Below, piece by piece: positions 43,977-53,329 of a DNA stretch of 64,000 nucleotides. The notes under the pieces were generated by a model, which was not told where the DNA came from, did not search any database, and worked only from the letters and a program-made list of their open reading frames with translations. Source of the DNA: JBFFZF01 sp050732695 (GTDB taxonomy: Bacteria > Gemmatimonadota > Gemmatimonadetes > Longimicrobiales > RSA9). Location: assembly GCA_050732695.1 (NCBI GenBank), contig JBOHRL010000024.1, positions 52,783 through 116,782 of the forward strand, in the 5' to 3' direction. Positions within the stretch are counted from its first letter, which is position 1, and every line of letters begins with the position of its first letter. The position numbers were made by a program, and so were the translations under genes.

Positions 43977-45192
43977 CGCCTGTGAAGGGGATGTCCAACG
44001 ACAGGCTCGACGGGATGGTAACGCGTTGTTCATACCCGACGACGCCCAGCCGGGTCGCGCGCAGCAGTACGGATTCACCCGGTTTCCACGGCACCGTGAC
44101 CGTGAACTGGCCGTCCTCGCCGGAGGTCGTGGAAACGATGCCCTCGCCGAAATCGAGGCGCACCCCGGCGAGCGGCCGGTTGCCGCGGTCGATGACACGC
44201 CCGCGCACGATCGTTGCCACCTGCTGCTCGACCAGCCGTACGGTGATCCGTGCATCGTCTGAGACCCTGGCTTCCAACGTGTCCTGCCGGTACCCATCCA
44301 CGATCGCGAAAACCAGCGCGTCGCGGCCACGCGCCGATCCGGGAACGCGCCGGAAGCGAGCGACTGCGCCCGGCCCGATCGGTGCGCGCAGACTCTCGCC
44401 GTCGAACGCGAGCACGACGTCGCCAGCGGTCGAGCCGTCTGGCGGTGCGCCTGGTTCGATGACATGAACGTCCAGATCGAACGGTGTTGCGGCCTGTTGG
44501 GCACGCACGGCGAGGCCGCCTGTGAGAAAGAGCGCGAATGCGACAAGACACAGGCCAGCAGCCAGTGATCTGGATGGACCGGTCGCGGGCAGGCGCCGGC
44601 GCAGGAGCGGCACCAGCCCGAGCGCTGGCAGTGCCGCGAGGGGGATGAGACCCCAGAGGAAGCCGGCCCAGCCGGCAGCCCGCACCGAATACAGGCCAAG
44701 CGCGACGATCCCGGCGATGACGAGCGCTGCTGCCCACGTCGGAAAGGGTCGGGGCGGGACCAGCGCGCGCAGGAGACGGTCCGCGTCTGCATCGAATCGA
44801 GCATTTGTGATCTCGACCGCATTGCGGCCGGCCAGCTCGCGCACTGGCTCAGGCAGATCCGCGGCGGCGGGAATGTGTGCGCCGTCGACGAGGACGGGCA
44901 CGATCCGCACGCCGGCCTCGAGGGCGGTCGCGATCTCGAGATGCACGACGTCCTCCGGCTCCTCGAGGCGGCGCCTGCCGTCTTCACTCACCAGCCAGTG
45001 CCGACCGATCACGACGAGCAACACTTCGCATCGGCGCACGGCATCCCTCAGCACGGAGCGGAAGTCTGCTCCGGCGTCAATCGTCTCGACATCGAAAAAG
45101 ACGCGTTCGACACCGAGCTGGTGCACGAGCCGTTCGCGCAATGCACGCACGAGGCCCACGCTGTCCGCTCGCCGGTAGCTGAAGACGATCAC
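43966..45192 (-). CDS. TIR - transmembrane - CarboxypepD_reg fusion protein
   Basis: A 408-residue protein. Residues 1-140 are a TIR domain: MIVFSYRRAD, RVFFDVETIDAGADF, CEVLLVVIGRHWL and DVVHLEIATALEAGVRIVPVLVDGA. E86 in HLEIATAL is the candidate NADase glutamate. Hydrophobic segments follow near 153-170, 175-196 and 210-229. The extracytoplasmic tail (about 235-408) ends in a CarboxypepD_reg sandwich (VRGRVIDRGNRPLAGVRLDFGE... DGQFTVTVPW). TIR domains cleave NAD or make signalling nucleotides. Having one on the cytoplasmic side joined through the membrane to a binding-type sandwich suggests a transmembrane sensor. The start is a GTG without a good ribosome site, so the first residues are uncertain. 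Confidence 0.8.
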   Translation of the reverse strand: MIVFSYRRADSVGLVRALRERLVHQLGVERVFFDVETIDAGADFRSVLRDAVRRCEVLLVVIGRHWLVSEDGRRRLEEPEDVVHLEIATALEAGVRIVPVLVDGAHIPAAADLPEPVRELAGRNAVEITNARFDADADRLLRALVPPRPFPTWAAALVIAGIVALGLYSVRAAGWAGFLWGLIPLAALPALGLVPLLRRRLPATGPSRSLAAGLCLVAFALFLTGGLAVRAQQAATPFDLDVHVIEPGAPPDGSTAGDVVLAFDGESLRAPIGPGAVARFRRVPGSARGRDALVFAIVDGYRQDTLEARVSDDARITVRLVEQQVATIVRGRVIDRGNRPLAGVRLDFGEGIVSTTSGEDGQFTVTVPWKPGESVLLRATRLGVVGYEQRVTIPSSLSLDIPFTGDGG

Positions 45193-45538
45193 AGCGCCAA
45201 AGGTGGACGCGGCCGACCCGTTCGCAAGGGACTTGTTCGCGTCCGGTGGCCTCGTTCACGAAGAGCCGAGGCCATGCAGGCTCTTGAGAGGGTTGCGCCT
45301 GAAGCGGACACCGAGCGGAGTCGTAATGCTGGAAACCGGCCGCGGCAGACGGCGGGATACGACGGCTCCATGCTGTAGCAGGATACACGGACGGGGTGGT
45401 ATCGTGAGAGGAACGACCGCGCCGCGGCCAGGCACACCCCGCTCGCTCATTGTGGTGTGGGCGCCGGAAACGCGGAACGCCCGGCTGCGAAGAATCGCGG
45501 CGGGCCGGTACGCGCGGCTGACAACCCGGGATCACAGC
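45193..45538. promoter_or_regulatory. Divergent intergenic region upstream of the TIR operon
   Basis: About 345 bases separate the TIR gene from the divergent membrane coiled-coil gene, so the two share regulatory space. I see no convincing gene in it and no clear sigma-70 site by eye. Several open frames cross it in both directions but read as shadow sequence. Confidence 0.4.
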
Positions 45539-45853
45539 ATGCCACCGAACGTGCTTCCCATCGATCTGACCGCCCTTGCCGGCATCTTCTTCGGCTCGCT
45601 CATGGTGCTGATTCCGATCGCGGGTGTGACGGCCCGTTTCGCGATGAAGCCGATTGTCGAGAGCCTTGCCCGGCTCAGGGAATCCGGAGCAAAGAACGAG
45701 GCGGTCGACATGCTGGAGCGCCGCATGGCGCTTCTCGAGCAGGAGGTCCAGGCCATCACCGGGATGCGCGAAGACGTATCACGTCTGATCGAAGAACTCG
45801 AATTCCAACGCAAACTCGTCGCGCCCGATCCGGCGCGACGCACAGGGGAGTAG
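45539..45853 (+). CDS. Small single-helix membrane protein with coiled coil
   Basis: A 104-residue protein. One membrane helix lies near residues 10-32 (LTALAGIFFGSLMVLIPIAGVTARF), followed by a coiled-coil region (KNEAVDMLERRMALLEQEVQAITGMREDVSRLIEELEFQRKLV). It resembles the anchor and linker of phage-shock or envelope proteins but no family is recognised. It is divergent from the TIR gene and precedes ybjQ by 9 bases. Confidence 0.65.
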   Translation: MPPNVLPIDLTALAGIFFGSLMVLIPIAGVTARFAMKPIVESLARLRESGAKNEAVDMLERRMALLEQEVQAITGMREDVSRLIEELEFQRKLVAPDPARRTGE

Positions 45854-45862
45854 AAACCGACG

Positions 45863-46186
45863 ATGATGGTAACGACGACGCCGTCGCTGGACGGCAAGAG
45901 GATCGTGGAGTACATGGGGCTTGTCAGCGGCGAAGCGATCATGGGTGCGAACATCTTCAAGGACCTGTTCGCATCGATCCGTGACATCGTGGGTGGGCGC
46001 AGCGCAGCCTACGAAGAAGAGCTGCGCAAGGCGAAGCAGATCGCGATCGACGAGATGACGATGCAGGCCGAGGAACGCGGAGCCAACGCCATCGTCGGCG
46101 TCGATCTCGACTATGAAACCATCGGTGGCAGAACGATGAACATGCTGATGGTCAGCGCCAGCGGCACGGCCGTGAAGATCGCATAG
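45863..46186 (+). CDS. YbjQ-family heavy-metal-binding domain protein
   Basis: A 107-residue protein with the YbjQ/DUF74 pattern: KRIVEYMGLVSGEAIMGANIFKDLFASIRDIVGGRSAAYEEELRKAKQIAIDEM and GANAIVGVDLDYETIG. YbjQ proteins form a pentameric beta-sandwich; a metal-binding role has been proposed but not shown. It is 9 bases downstream of the membrane coiled-coil gene and probably cotranscribed. Confidence 0.92.
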   Translation: MMVTTTPSLDGKRIVEYMGLVSGEAIMGANIFKDLFASIRDIVGGRSAAYEEELRKAKQIAIDEMTMQAEERGANAIVGVDLDYETIGGRTMNMLMVSASGTAVKIA

Positions 46187-46414
46187 AGAGGAGGTGAAGC
46201 ATGTGGTCCCTGGACGCTGTCGGCGGAACCCATGCTCCACATCGGCGTGGCTGACTTGAGACAGCGTTTACCAGTTCCACGAGATACGCGAACTGTCAGA
46301 AGCAAGGGGCTATGATCGTACTACTGTGGAAGAAGGGTTTGCGGACGAGATCCTGCCGCCGAACCGCGCCGCGTACACCTCAATGCTGGTGGACGATGAG
46401 GGTAATCTGGGTGC

Positions 46415-47560
46415 ATGAGCAGAAAAGCAACCGTCCCGCCTGAACGCCGGATCGTCTGGCGGTATCGGCCTTCAACGCGAGCGGGCGCGCGGCTGACCGC
46501 TGCGGTGCTGCTGGCGACAGCGTGCGATGTCCGCGATCCCGTGATCGGTTCGAGCTTCGAACAGGAAGAAGACCGCGGCACCGAAGTGCCCGGCTCCCAG
46601 ATGGTCGGGGCCCGGTCATCGCTCTTCTGGTCGGCCGACGGCGGATCGGTCTTCTTCGAGGCCGGTACAGGCACGGTCGCGCTTCGTGCGGTCGATGCGC
46701 TGACTGGCCAGGTCCTGACTCTCGACGGGCCGCAGGCGGATTACGTCGATCCCGTCGTGACGCACGCGGACGGACCGATCTACTTCTCGACCGACCGTCA
46801 GGACGGCCGGCGCGACACGTGGCTGCGCGCCGGAGGCGGTGCAGCACCCGTCCAGCTCACCGACCGTGCGCCCGGCACCAGTGTCCTCGAACAGGCGGAT
46901 GGCCGCCTCGTGCTGCCTTCGCCCGATGGCGCGACGACCGCCTTCATCGTCAGCCCGGATTCCCTCTTCGTCCATGATGTCACGACCGGCGCGAGCCGCT
47001 TCATTGCGACACAGTGCATCCGTGTCATCGTGTATTCGCCCGACCGCGCCCGCGTCATGTGCCGCCGCGATGCCGAAGGCGATGCCGGCTTCGGGACGGT
47101 CCGGCTGGCGGACGGCGAGGTTGCCGACATCCTCCTGATGCCGCGCGAACTCGCGCGCATTCAGGTCATCCACTGGGATGACGACGCGATCCGCACGGTG
47201 TACCGCACGAACAGCCGGTTTCGCATCCAGAACGTGGACCGCGACAGCACGGGCACGCTCTGGTTGCCGGGCATCCGTTCCGCCCGTAGCGTCGTCGACT
47301 TCTTCAACTACTCATGGTCTGCGAACGGGGCCCGGTTCGCGTTCTGGACGCACGAGTGCCTCCAGGTCAATCGCGTTGGGACGTGCACCTTCGGGCAGTC
47401 CCTCCTGCACGTTGTGGAACTGGCGACGAATCAGGGTCGGACCGCCGTCGTCGCGAAGGGCGAACGCGGCGGTGAGCAGATTGCACTTTCGCCGGACGGT
47501 ACCAGAGTGGCCTATGTCTTCGATCAGCGCGTCTGGATCCAGGTGGTGAACGGACAATGA
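46415..47560 (+). CDS. Propeller-type lipoprotein, first of a tandem pair
   Basis: A 381-residue protein. A signal region ends in a possible lipobox (AVLLATACDV). PD40/WD40-like beta-propeller repeats follow (SSLFWSADGGSVFFEAG, GPIYFSTDRQDGRRDTWL, GGEQIALSPDGTRVAYVFDQRVWIQ). It ends 1 base past the start of a second protein with the same architecture (ATGA overlap). Both share the motifs ENRGTE/EDRGTE, the LTDRAP/ITDRAP segment, LPSPDGAT/LPSPSGAT and FWTHECL/YWVHECL. The function is unknown. Confidence 0.75.
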   Translation: MSRKATVPPERRIVWRYRPSTRAGARLTAAVLLATACDVRDPVIGSSFEQEEDRGTEVPGSQMVGARSSLFWSADGGSVFFEAGTGTVALRAVDALTGQVLTLDGPQADYVDPVVTHADGPIYFSTDRQDGRRDTWLRAGGGAAPVQLTDRAPGTSVLEQADGRLVLPSPDGATTAFIVSPDSLFVHDVTTGASRFIATQCIRVIVYSPDRARVMCRRDAEGDAGFGTVRLADGEVADILLMPRELARIQVIHWDDDAIRTVYRTNSRFRIQNVDRDSTGTLWLPGIRSARSVVDFFNYSWSANGARFAFWTHECLQVNRVGTCTFGQSLLHVVELATNQGRTAVVAKGERGGEQIALSPDGTRVAYVFDQRVWIQVVNGQ

Positions 47561-48645
47561 AGAACATCGCAGTATGGCACAATCTTGCGGGGCCCGGCCT
47601 CGTTCTCGCCCTTGTTGCATGCGGCGACAATATTACCGACACAGGGATGGAGCTGCCCGAGAACCGCGGCACCGAGCTTCAGTCGCAGATCGCGGTCGAG
47701 TTCTTTACCGAGATCGCGTGGTCACCGGATGGCAGCGAGATCTACTTCGAGTCGCCCGGTCCGCCGGCACGGTTGTTCGTTGCAGCCCTGTCCGGTGGCC
47801 CGCCCCGCGAGTTGGACGGCGGACGGGATGCGTACTTCGATGTTACGGCGGCGCCGGACGCCGTCTATTTTACAACGGACCTCGAGGCCGGCAACCGCAG
47901 CTCCTATCGGCTGCCGCTGGACGGCGGCGAACCCGTGCTGATCACGGATCGGGCACCGTCCACGCTCGCGCAGCTGCGTGCCGATGGCAGAGTGTTGCTG
48001 CCCTCGCCATCGGGCGCGACCGTGGTCTACATCACCGCGCCCGACTCGATCTTCACGTACGGTGTCGCGAGCGGGACGCGCACGTTCATCGCACGGGCCT
48101 GTGAGCGCATCGTCACGTTCTCGCCGGACGGCACGGAAATCCTGTGCGTCACGGGCATTGGTGGCGATGGCGAGTTCGTGCGCGTGAACCTCGCCACGCA
48201 CGCGACCACGGCCACGACGGTACTACCCATCGCGGAGGGCTTTCCGATGGTGGTACACTGGGGGGCCGCGGGGATCAGAGCGCTCTACCAGGCCGCGCTC
48301 GGAGGTCTTTCCATCTGGGAGAACGATGCTCGCACCACCGTGTTCCAGTTGCCTGCGCGCGGCGGGCTCGTCATCGATCCGCGCAATGCTTCGTGGTCTG
48401 TGGATGGCAACCGAATCGCATACTGGGTACACGAGTGTCTGCGGAGGCGAGGTTTGAGCACGTGTGAGCTCGGGCAATCGATCCTGTACATCAGCGAGCT
48501 GTCAGCGGAACGGTCGGGGTACGTAGCCGTGGCGCAGGGCGAAGTGAACGGCCAGTTCATCGCATTGTCACCCAGTGCGGTTCGGGTCGCGTACACCTTC
48601 GAGGACCGGATCTATCACCAGACCACTGCGATCCCGAGCCAGTGA
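47557..48645 (+). CDS. Propeller-type lipoprotein, second of a tandem pair
   Basis: A 362-residue paralogue of the preceding protein. The lipobox is LALVACGDN. Propeller strands include EIAWSPDGSEIYFESPG, DAVYFTTDLEAGNRSSYRLPLDGG, RIVTFSPDGTEILCVTG and NASWSVDGNRIAYWVHECL. The ATG at 47557 overlaps the stop of the upstream copy. The two proteins match along their whole length, so a tandem duplication followed by divergence explains them. Conserved cysteine pairs near the C-terminus (CLRRRGLSTC versus CLQVNRVGTC) suggest a disulfide in the exported protein. Confidence 0.75.
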   Translation: MKNIAVWHNLAGPGLVLALVACGDNITDTGMELPENRGTELQSQIAVEFFTEIAWSPDGSEIYFESPGPPARLFVAALSGGPPRELDGGRDAYFDVTAAPDAVYFTTDLEAGNRSSYRLPLDGGEPVLITDRAPSTLAQLRADGRVLLPSPSGATVVYITAPDSIFTYGVASGTRTFIARACERIVTFSPDGTEILCVTGIGGDGEFVRVNLATHATTATTVLPIAEGFPMVVHWGAAGIRALYQAALGGLSIWENDARTTVFQLPARGGLVIDPRNASWSVDGNRIAYWVHECLRRRGLSTCELGQSILYISELSAERSGYVAVAQGEVNGQFIALSPSAVRVAYTFEDRIYHQTTAIPSQ

Positions 48646-48667
48646 CGGCAGTCGAATCGGCCTGTTC

Positions 48668-49096
48668 GTGATCGGGCTTGCCGGTTTGCTTGCGTTCCTG
48701 CTGCTCCACCTCGTGTTGGTTTGGCGGTGGTCGTGGTTCGCGGCAGCGCCGTGGCCCGGATACGAGCAGGCCACTGCGCGCGGGCTCGTCGAGCCGTGGT
48801 TCGTACACACACCACGCAGCCTCTGGCTGACACGCGCCACGTTGTTCCTGCTCTCGGCTGGCATTGCTCTCGAGTGGCAGGGATCACGCATCGAGGCAAT
48901 GCTCGCGCTCTGGCTCGGAGCCGCTCTCGGGACCGTATTCTGCTACGCGACGACGAGCCTGCCATCCCTCGAATGGGGCATCCTGGGTTATTTCCTTTAC
49001 CCGCTGCGCATCGGCCTGCCCGTGCTCATCGGCAGCGCGGCCGGCTCGCTGTTTGCCCGATGGCTCGAGAAACGCCATGTCGAGGCGGCGGCCTGA
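48668..49096 (+). CDS. Small polytopic membrane protein preceding psd
   Basis: A 142-residue protein with about four hydrophobic segments (IGLAGLLAFLLLHLVLVW, LTRATLFLLSAGIAL, IEAMLALWLGAALGTVFCYA, LYPLRIGLPVLIGSAAGSLF) and a basic end. I do not recognise a family. The GTG at 48668 lies 22 bases past the upstream stop; an ATG at 48575 would overlap the propeller gene by 71 bases, which I think less likely. Its stop overlaps the psd start (TGATG), suggesting joint function in membrane lipid work. Confidence 0.55.
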   Translation: MIGLAGLLAFLLLHLVLVWRWSWFAAAPWPGYEQATARGLVEPWFVHTPRSLWLTRATLFLLSAGIALEWQGSRIEAMLALWLGAALGTVFCYATTSLPSLEWGILGYFLYPLRIGLPVLIGSAAGSLFARWLEKRHVEAAA

Positions 49097-49986
49097 TGGG
49101 ATTCCTGCGCCATACGGGCTGGACCGTTGTGCTGGGCGCCATCGCGCGGCTGCCACAGGGTGCGCTGTCGCGCGTGACGGGCCGACTCGCCGATGTGCGG
49201 CTGCCCCGCCCGCTCCGGTCCAGCGTGCTCAGCATCTTCGCGAGTCTGGCCGGCATCGATCGGACGGAAGCCGAGCGGCCCATCGACGAGTACTCGTCCG
49301 TCAACGAGTTCTTCGTGCGCAGACTTCGCGCCGGCGCGCGGCAATGGCCAGCGGACGAGCAGGCCATCGCGAGCCCCGTCGATGGCATCCTCGGTCAGAC
49401 CGGTCGCATCACCCGTGGTCAGCTCGTCCAGGCCAAGGGCAGGCTCTACAGCGCTGCGAGTCTCCTCGACGACGCGCATTCCGGCCCGCACTTCGACGGT
49501 GGCGCCTTCGCGACGATCTACCTGAGCCCTCGCCACTACCACCGCATTCACGCGCCCGCATCGGGCAGGATTCCACGTGCGCGCCGCATACCGGGGCGCC
49601 TGCTTCCCGTCAATTCGGCTGCCCTCGTCCGGTTTCCAGAGCTTTTCCCGCTTAACGAGCGGGCGGCGGTGCGGATCGAGGGCGCAATGGGTGCCATCGC
49701 GGTGGTTGCAGTCGGCGCCTACAACGTCGGCCGGATCTCGCTGGCTTTCGATGCGGAATGGGGTGCGCGCGGTGCATCCGGCACCGTGACGAATCGAAGC
49801 GGCGAGGCAGCCGAGACCCGCGTGTACGATCCGCCCCACCCGATTCGACGGGGGGACGAGATGATGGCGTTTCACCTCGGGTCAACCGTCGTTCTGCTGT
49901 TCGAGCCGGGCCGCGTGATGCTGCGTGGCGACCTGGTGCCTGGCCGCGAAGTCCGGCTGGGCGAGGTGATCGCGACGGGCGTTTGA
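49096..49986 (+). CDS. psd: Phosphatidylserine decarboxylase
   Basis: A 296-residue proenzyme. It has the family core: SSVNEFFVRRLR, ASPVDGILG, ATIYLSPRHYHRIHAPASG, and the LGST self-cleavage site in FHLGSTVVLLFEPGR, which generates the pyruvoyl prosthetic group at the serine. It makes phosphatidylethanolamine at the inner membrane. It overlaps the small membrane protein gene by one base (TGATG). No phosphatidylserine synthase is in the window. Confidence 0.95.
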   Translation: MGFLRHTGWTVVLGAIARLPQGALSRVTGRLADVRLPRPLRSSVLSIFASLAGIDRTEAERPIDEYSSVNEFFVRRLRAGARQWPADEQAIASPVDGILGQTGRITRGQLVQAKGRLYSAASLLDDAHSGPHFDGGAFATIYLSPRHYHRIHAPASGRIPRARRIPGRLLPVNSAALVRFPELFPLNERAAVRIEGAMGAIAVVAVGAYNVGRISLAFDAEWGARGASGTVTNRSGEAAETRVYDPPHPIRRGDEMMAFHLGSTVVLLFEPGRVMLRGDLVPGREVRLGEVIATGV

Positions 49987-50194
49987 CGGCGAGCGCACGA
50001 CTGGCACGATCCCCGGGACCGCTCGAGGCTGACCACGGGGTTGCGCGTGTCGCAGGGCACGCGCAACCTTTCGCACCGACGGACCCGCCCCGCATCTCCC
50101 CATGGGGCCGACACTGAGACGCACGGACCGCGTCGCGAACAACACGTTACGTCGTTTTTCGATTCCAATCAGAACCCAAGCGGAGACTCGCGCA

Positions 50195-53100
50195 ATGACG
50201 AGGCATCGTCTGCTCGCCCCGGCCGTCCTGTCGCTCATGGCGGCGTGTAGTGATCTCGAGAAGCCGGAACCGATGGCGCCGGCCGCGGACGCCGTGCCCG
50301 CTGCGGCATCATCTGCGACGCCGGAACCCGGTGATACGGTGCCAGGCGAGTGGATCGTCGTGCTGCAACGCACCGCGGATGCGGCCAGTACGGCGCAGGG
50401 CATTCTCGCCGTTCACGGCGGTCAGATCCATTACATCTACCAGACCGCGATTCGTGGTTTCGCGGGCCGCCTTCCGGAAACGGCGATCGAGGCGCTTCGC
50501 CGGAACCCGAATGTGGCATACATCGAACCGAACCGCTGGGGCGGGATCGTGACGACGCAGGCGAATCCCGAGTGGGGCCTCGACCGCATCGACCAGAACG
50601 ATCTGCCTCTCTCGAACAGCTACACGTACATTACGAATGGGACCGGCGTCACCGCGTACGTTCTCGATACGGGGATCCGTCTCACGCACAACGAATTCGG
50701 CGGGCGGGCGGCCTACATCCCGAACGGCAACAACGGCGACTTCGTGAATGATGGGCGGGGCAACGCGTCCGACTGCCACGGCCACGGGACGCACGTGTCC
50801 GGCACAATCGGCGGGACTCTGTACGGCGTCGCGAAGAACGTCCAGCTCCGTGTCGGCCGCGTTGTCAACTGCCAGGGCAGCGGCACCGTCGCCATGGCGA
50901 TCGCCGGCGTTGACTGGATCACGAACAACGGCCAGACGCCGGCCGTCGTCAACATGAGCCTCGCCTATGGCAACGTGCAGTCGCTGCGCACCGCCGTCGA
51001 GAACTCGATCGCAGCTGGATTCAATTACGCGGTCGCGGCCGGGAACGGCGACTTCTTCGGTACACCGCTGAACGCCTGCCAGGAGAGTCCGGCCGGCGCG
51101 CCGAACGCACTCACCGTCGGTGCGACGGCCATCAACGATGCGGAGGCATCGTTCTCGAACTATGGCCCGTGCGTCGACATCCTTGCGCCGGGCGTCAACG
51201 TGAAGTCCGCCTGGTTCAATTCGAACACGGCGACGAACACGATCAGCGGCACGTCCATGGCCACGCCGCACGTCGCGGGTGTCGTCGCACTCTATCTCGA
51301 CGCGAACGCCGGCCACTCGCCCACGCAGGTCTCGAACGCTCTCAGGAACAACGCAGTCCTGAACACCATCAACCTGCACACGCGCAGCGTGAACAATGGC
51401 ACGGCGAACCGGTTCCTGAACATGACGTTCATTGGCGGCGGTACGGGCCCCATCCCGCCGGTCGCGGATCTTGTCGCCTCGTGCGCCGGCCGGCTGTGCA
51501 GTTTCGATGACGAGAGCACGGACGCCGACGGCCGCATCGTGTCACGGAGCTGGACCTTCGGCGATGGCACTTCGTCGACCGAGCCGAGCCCCGAGCACAC
51601 CTATGCGACGGGCGGGACCCGCAACGTGATGCTCACGGTCACGGACGATGACGGGCAGTCCGCGTCGCAAACGATCCAGGTCTCGACCAACGGCTCGACC
51701 AACGACAGCCCGCTCGCGAATCTCCGTGTCGATTGCACCGGCAACACGTGCGCCTTCCGCTCGATCTCGAGCGACGATGATGGCTCGATCGCGAGCGTGC
51801 TCTGGGACTTCGGCGACGGCGGGAGCAGCACCGCGAATCAACCATCGCACGCGTTCGGGTCGGCCGGGACCTTCGGCGTCACGCTCCGCGTCACCGACAA
51901 CAACGGCGCCATGAACTGGCAGTACGTGCCCGTCGCGACCGGCACGTCGAACGATCCGCCCTTCGCGAGCTTCGTGTTTCCGGTCAGCGGGCTGACCGTG
52001 AACCTCGGGGACCGCAGCCATGATGGCGACGGTTCGATTGCCTCGCGGAAGTGGGAATTCGGCGATGGCGCCACATCGAACGCCGCCAGCCCGTCGCACA
52101 CCTACGGCGCGGCCGGCACGTATGACATCACGCTCATCGTCACGGACAACGACGGGGCCCGGCACTCGCGCACCCGGCAGGTCCACGTCTCCGGTACGCC
52201 ACCCACGAACTCGCCGCCGGTCGCGAATTTCTCATCGTCCTGCACGGGCCTCCAGTGCAACTTCCAGGACGGGAGCAGTGACAGCGATGGCACGATCGTG
52301 TCCCGCAGCTGGGCATTCGGCGACGGTGGCATGTCTCCGGCAACCAACCCGTCGCACACGTACGCTGGGGCCGGCACCTACACGGTTTCGCTCACCGTGA
52401 CCGACGATGATGGGGCCAGCGACACCATGTCCCATCAGGTCACTGTCAACACGGGCGGCTCGGATCCGGTCGCGAACTTCGTGTCGGACTGCACCGGCGT
52501 CGTCTGCTCCTTCCGAGACACGAGCACGGACGCGGATGGCGACATCGTCGGCTGGTCCTGGCTGTTCGCCTCCGGGCGGACATCCCAGTCGCCGAGCCCG
52601 AATCACACCTTCCAGTCCGGTGGGCCGCATTCCGTCCAGCTCACGGTCACCGATGACGACGGCCGCACCGGAACGACGACCATCACCGTGAATACGAACA
52701 CGTCGAACAACGACATGCCTCATGCCAATTTCCGCTATACACACACCGGTCTGGCGTTCGCCTTCCGTTCGATTGCCGGTGATTCGGACGGCTCGATCGC
52801 GAGCCACACCTGGTATTTCGGCGACGGTTCGACCTCGAGCGCGACCAACCCATCGCACACCTTCGCCTCGCCCGGCACCTACCTCGTGACCCAGGAGGTC
52901 CGCGACAATACGGGCGCGACCAACTGGCACACGATGGTCGTCACGGCCGGCAACGATAACAATCCGGCACCGTTCGCCAGCTTCACGTTCCCGACGAGCG
53001 GCCTCACCGTGAACCTGCACGATTTCAGCAGTGACCCGAATGGCACGATCGTATCCCGCCGCTGGGAGTTTGGCGACGGGACCAGCTCGACGGCGAACAA

Positions 53101-53206
53101 CCCGTCGCACACGTTCCCGTCCGGCGCGACCTACCTCATCACGCTCACGGTCACGGACAATCAGGGCCGGTCGCACTCCCGAACGCGCCTGGTCGTCGTG
53201 CCCTGA
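50195..53206 (+). CDS. Subtilisin-like S8 peptidase with seven PKD domains, lipoprotein
   Basis: A 1003-residue protein. A lipobox (SLMAACSD, cysteine 18) anchors it. An I9 propeptide (about 50-115, GEWIVVLQRTADAAST) precedes the S8 domain, with catalytic D158 (VLDTGI), H197 (HGHGTHVSG) and S354 (SGTSMATPHVAG). From about 422 to the end are seven PKD domains, each with a version of FGDG and a HTYA-GTYTVSLTVTD-like strand; the fifth has lost FGDG (LFASGR). Domains 2-3 and 6-7 form near-copies of one two-domain unit. It should digest extracellular protein, with the PKD array holding substrate or the cell surface. The ATG at 50195 follows GGAGA. Confidence 0.96.
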   Translation: MTRHRLLAPAVLSLMAACSDLEKPEPMAPAADAVPAAASSATPEPGDTVPGEWIVVLQRTADAASTAQGILAVHGGQIHYIYQTAIRGFAGRLPETAIEALRRNPNVAYIEPNRWGGIVTTQANPEWGLDRIDQNDLPLSNSYTYITNGTGVTAYVLDTGIRLTHNEFGGRAAYIPNGNNGDFVNDGRGNASDCHGHGTHVSGTIGGTLYGVAKNVQLRVGRVVNCQGSGTVAMAIAGVDWITNNGQTPAVVNMSLAYGNVQSLRTAVENSIAAGFNYAVAAGNGDFFGTPLNACQESPAGAPNALTVGATAINDAEASFSNYGPCVDILAPGVNVKSAWFNSNTATNTISGTSMATPHVAGVVALYLDANAGHSPTQVSNALRNNAVLNTINLHTRSVNNGTANRFLNMTFIGGGTGPIPPVADLVASCAGRLCSFDDESTDADGRIVSRSWTFGDGTSSTEPSPEHTYATGGTRNVMLTVTDDDGQSASQTIQVSTNGSTNDSPLANLRVDCTGNTCAFRSISSDDDGSIASVLWDFGDGGSSTANQPSHAFGSAGTFGVTLRVTDNNGAMNWQYVPVATGTSNDPPFASFVFPVSGLTVNLGDRSHDGDGSIASRKWEFGDGATSNAASPSHTYGAAGTYDITLIVTDNDGARHSRTRQVHVSGTPPTNSPPVANFSSSCTGLQCNFQDGSSDSDGTIVSRSWAFGDGGMSPATNPSHTYAGAGTYTVSLTVTDDDGASDTMSHQVTVNTGGSDPVANFVSDCTGVVCSFRDTSTDADGDIVGWSWLFASGRTSQSPSPNHTFQSGGPHSVQLTVTDDDGRTGTTTITVNTNTSNNDMPHANFRYTHTGLAFAFRSIAGDSDGSIASHTWYFGDGSTSSATNPSHTFASPGTYLVTQEVRDNTGATNWHTMVVTAGNDNNPAPFASFTFPTSGLTVNLHDFSSDPNGTIVSRRWEFGDGTSSTANNPSHTFPSGATYLITLTVTDNQGRSHSRTRLVVVP

Positions 53207-53329
53207 CACACTGCAGCGCGTCGTCGAAGAGGACGCGAGTCCGCTTGCTCCGCGCACGCGATGATCGAGGGATTCGGGCACCGCTCGTGTGTCCACGCAG
53301 TCGCCTCGACGGGCGTCCCTGCGATGTCT

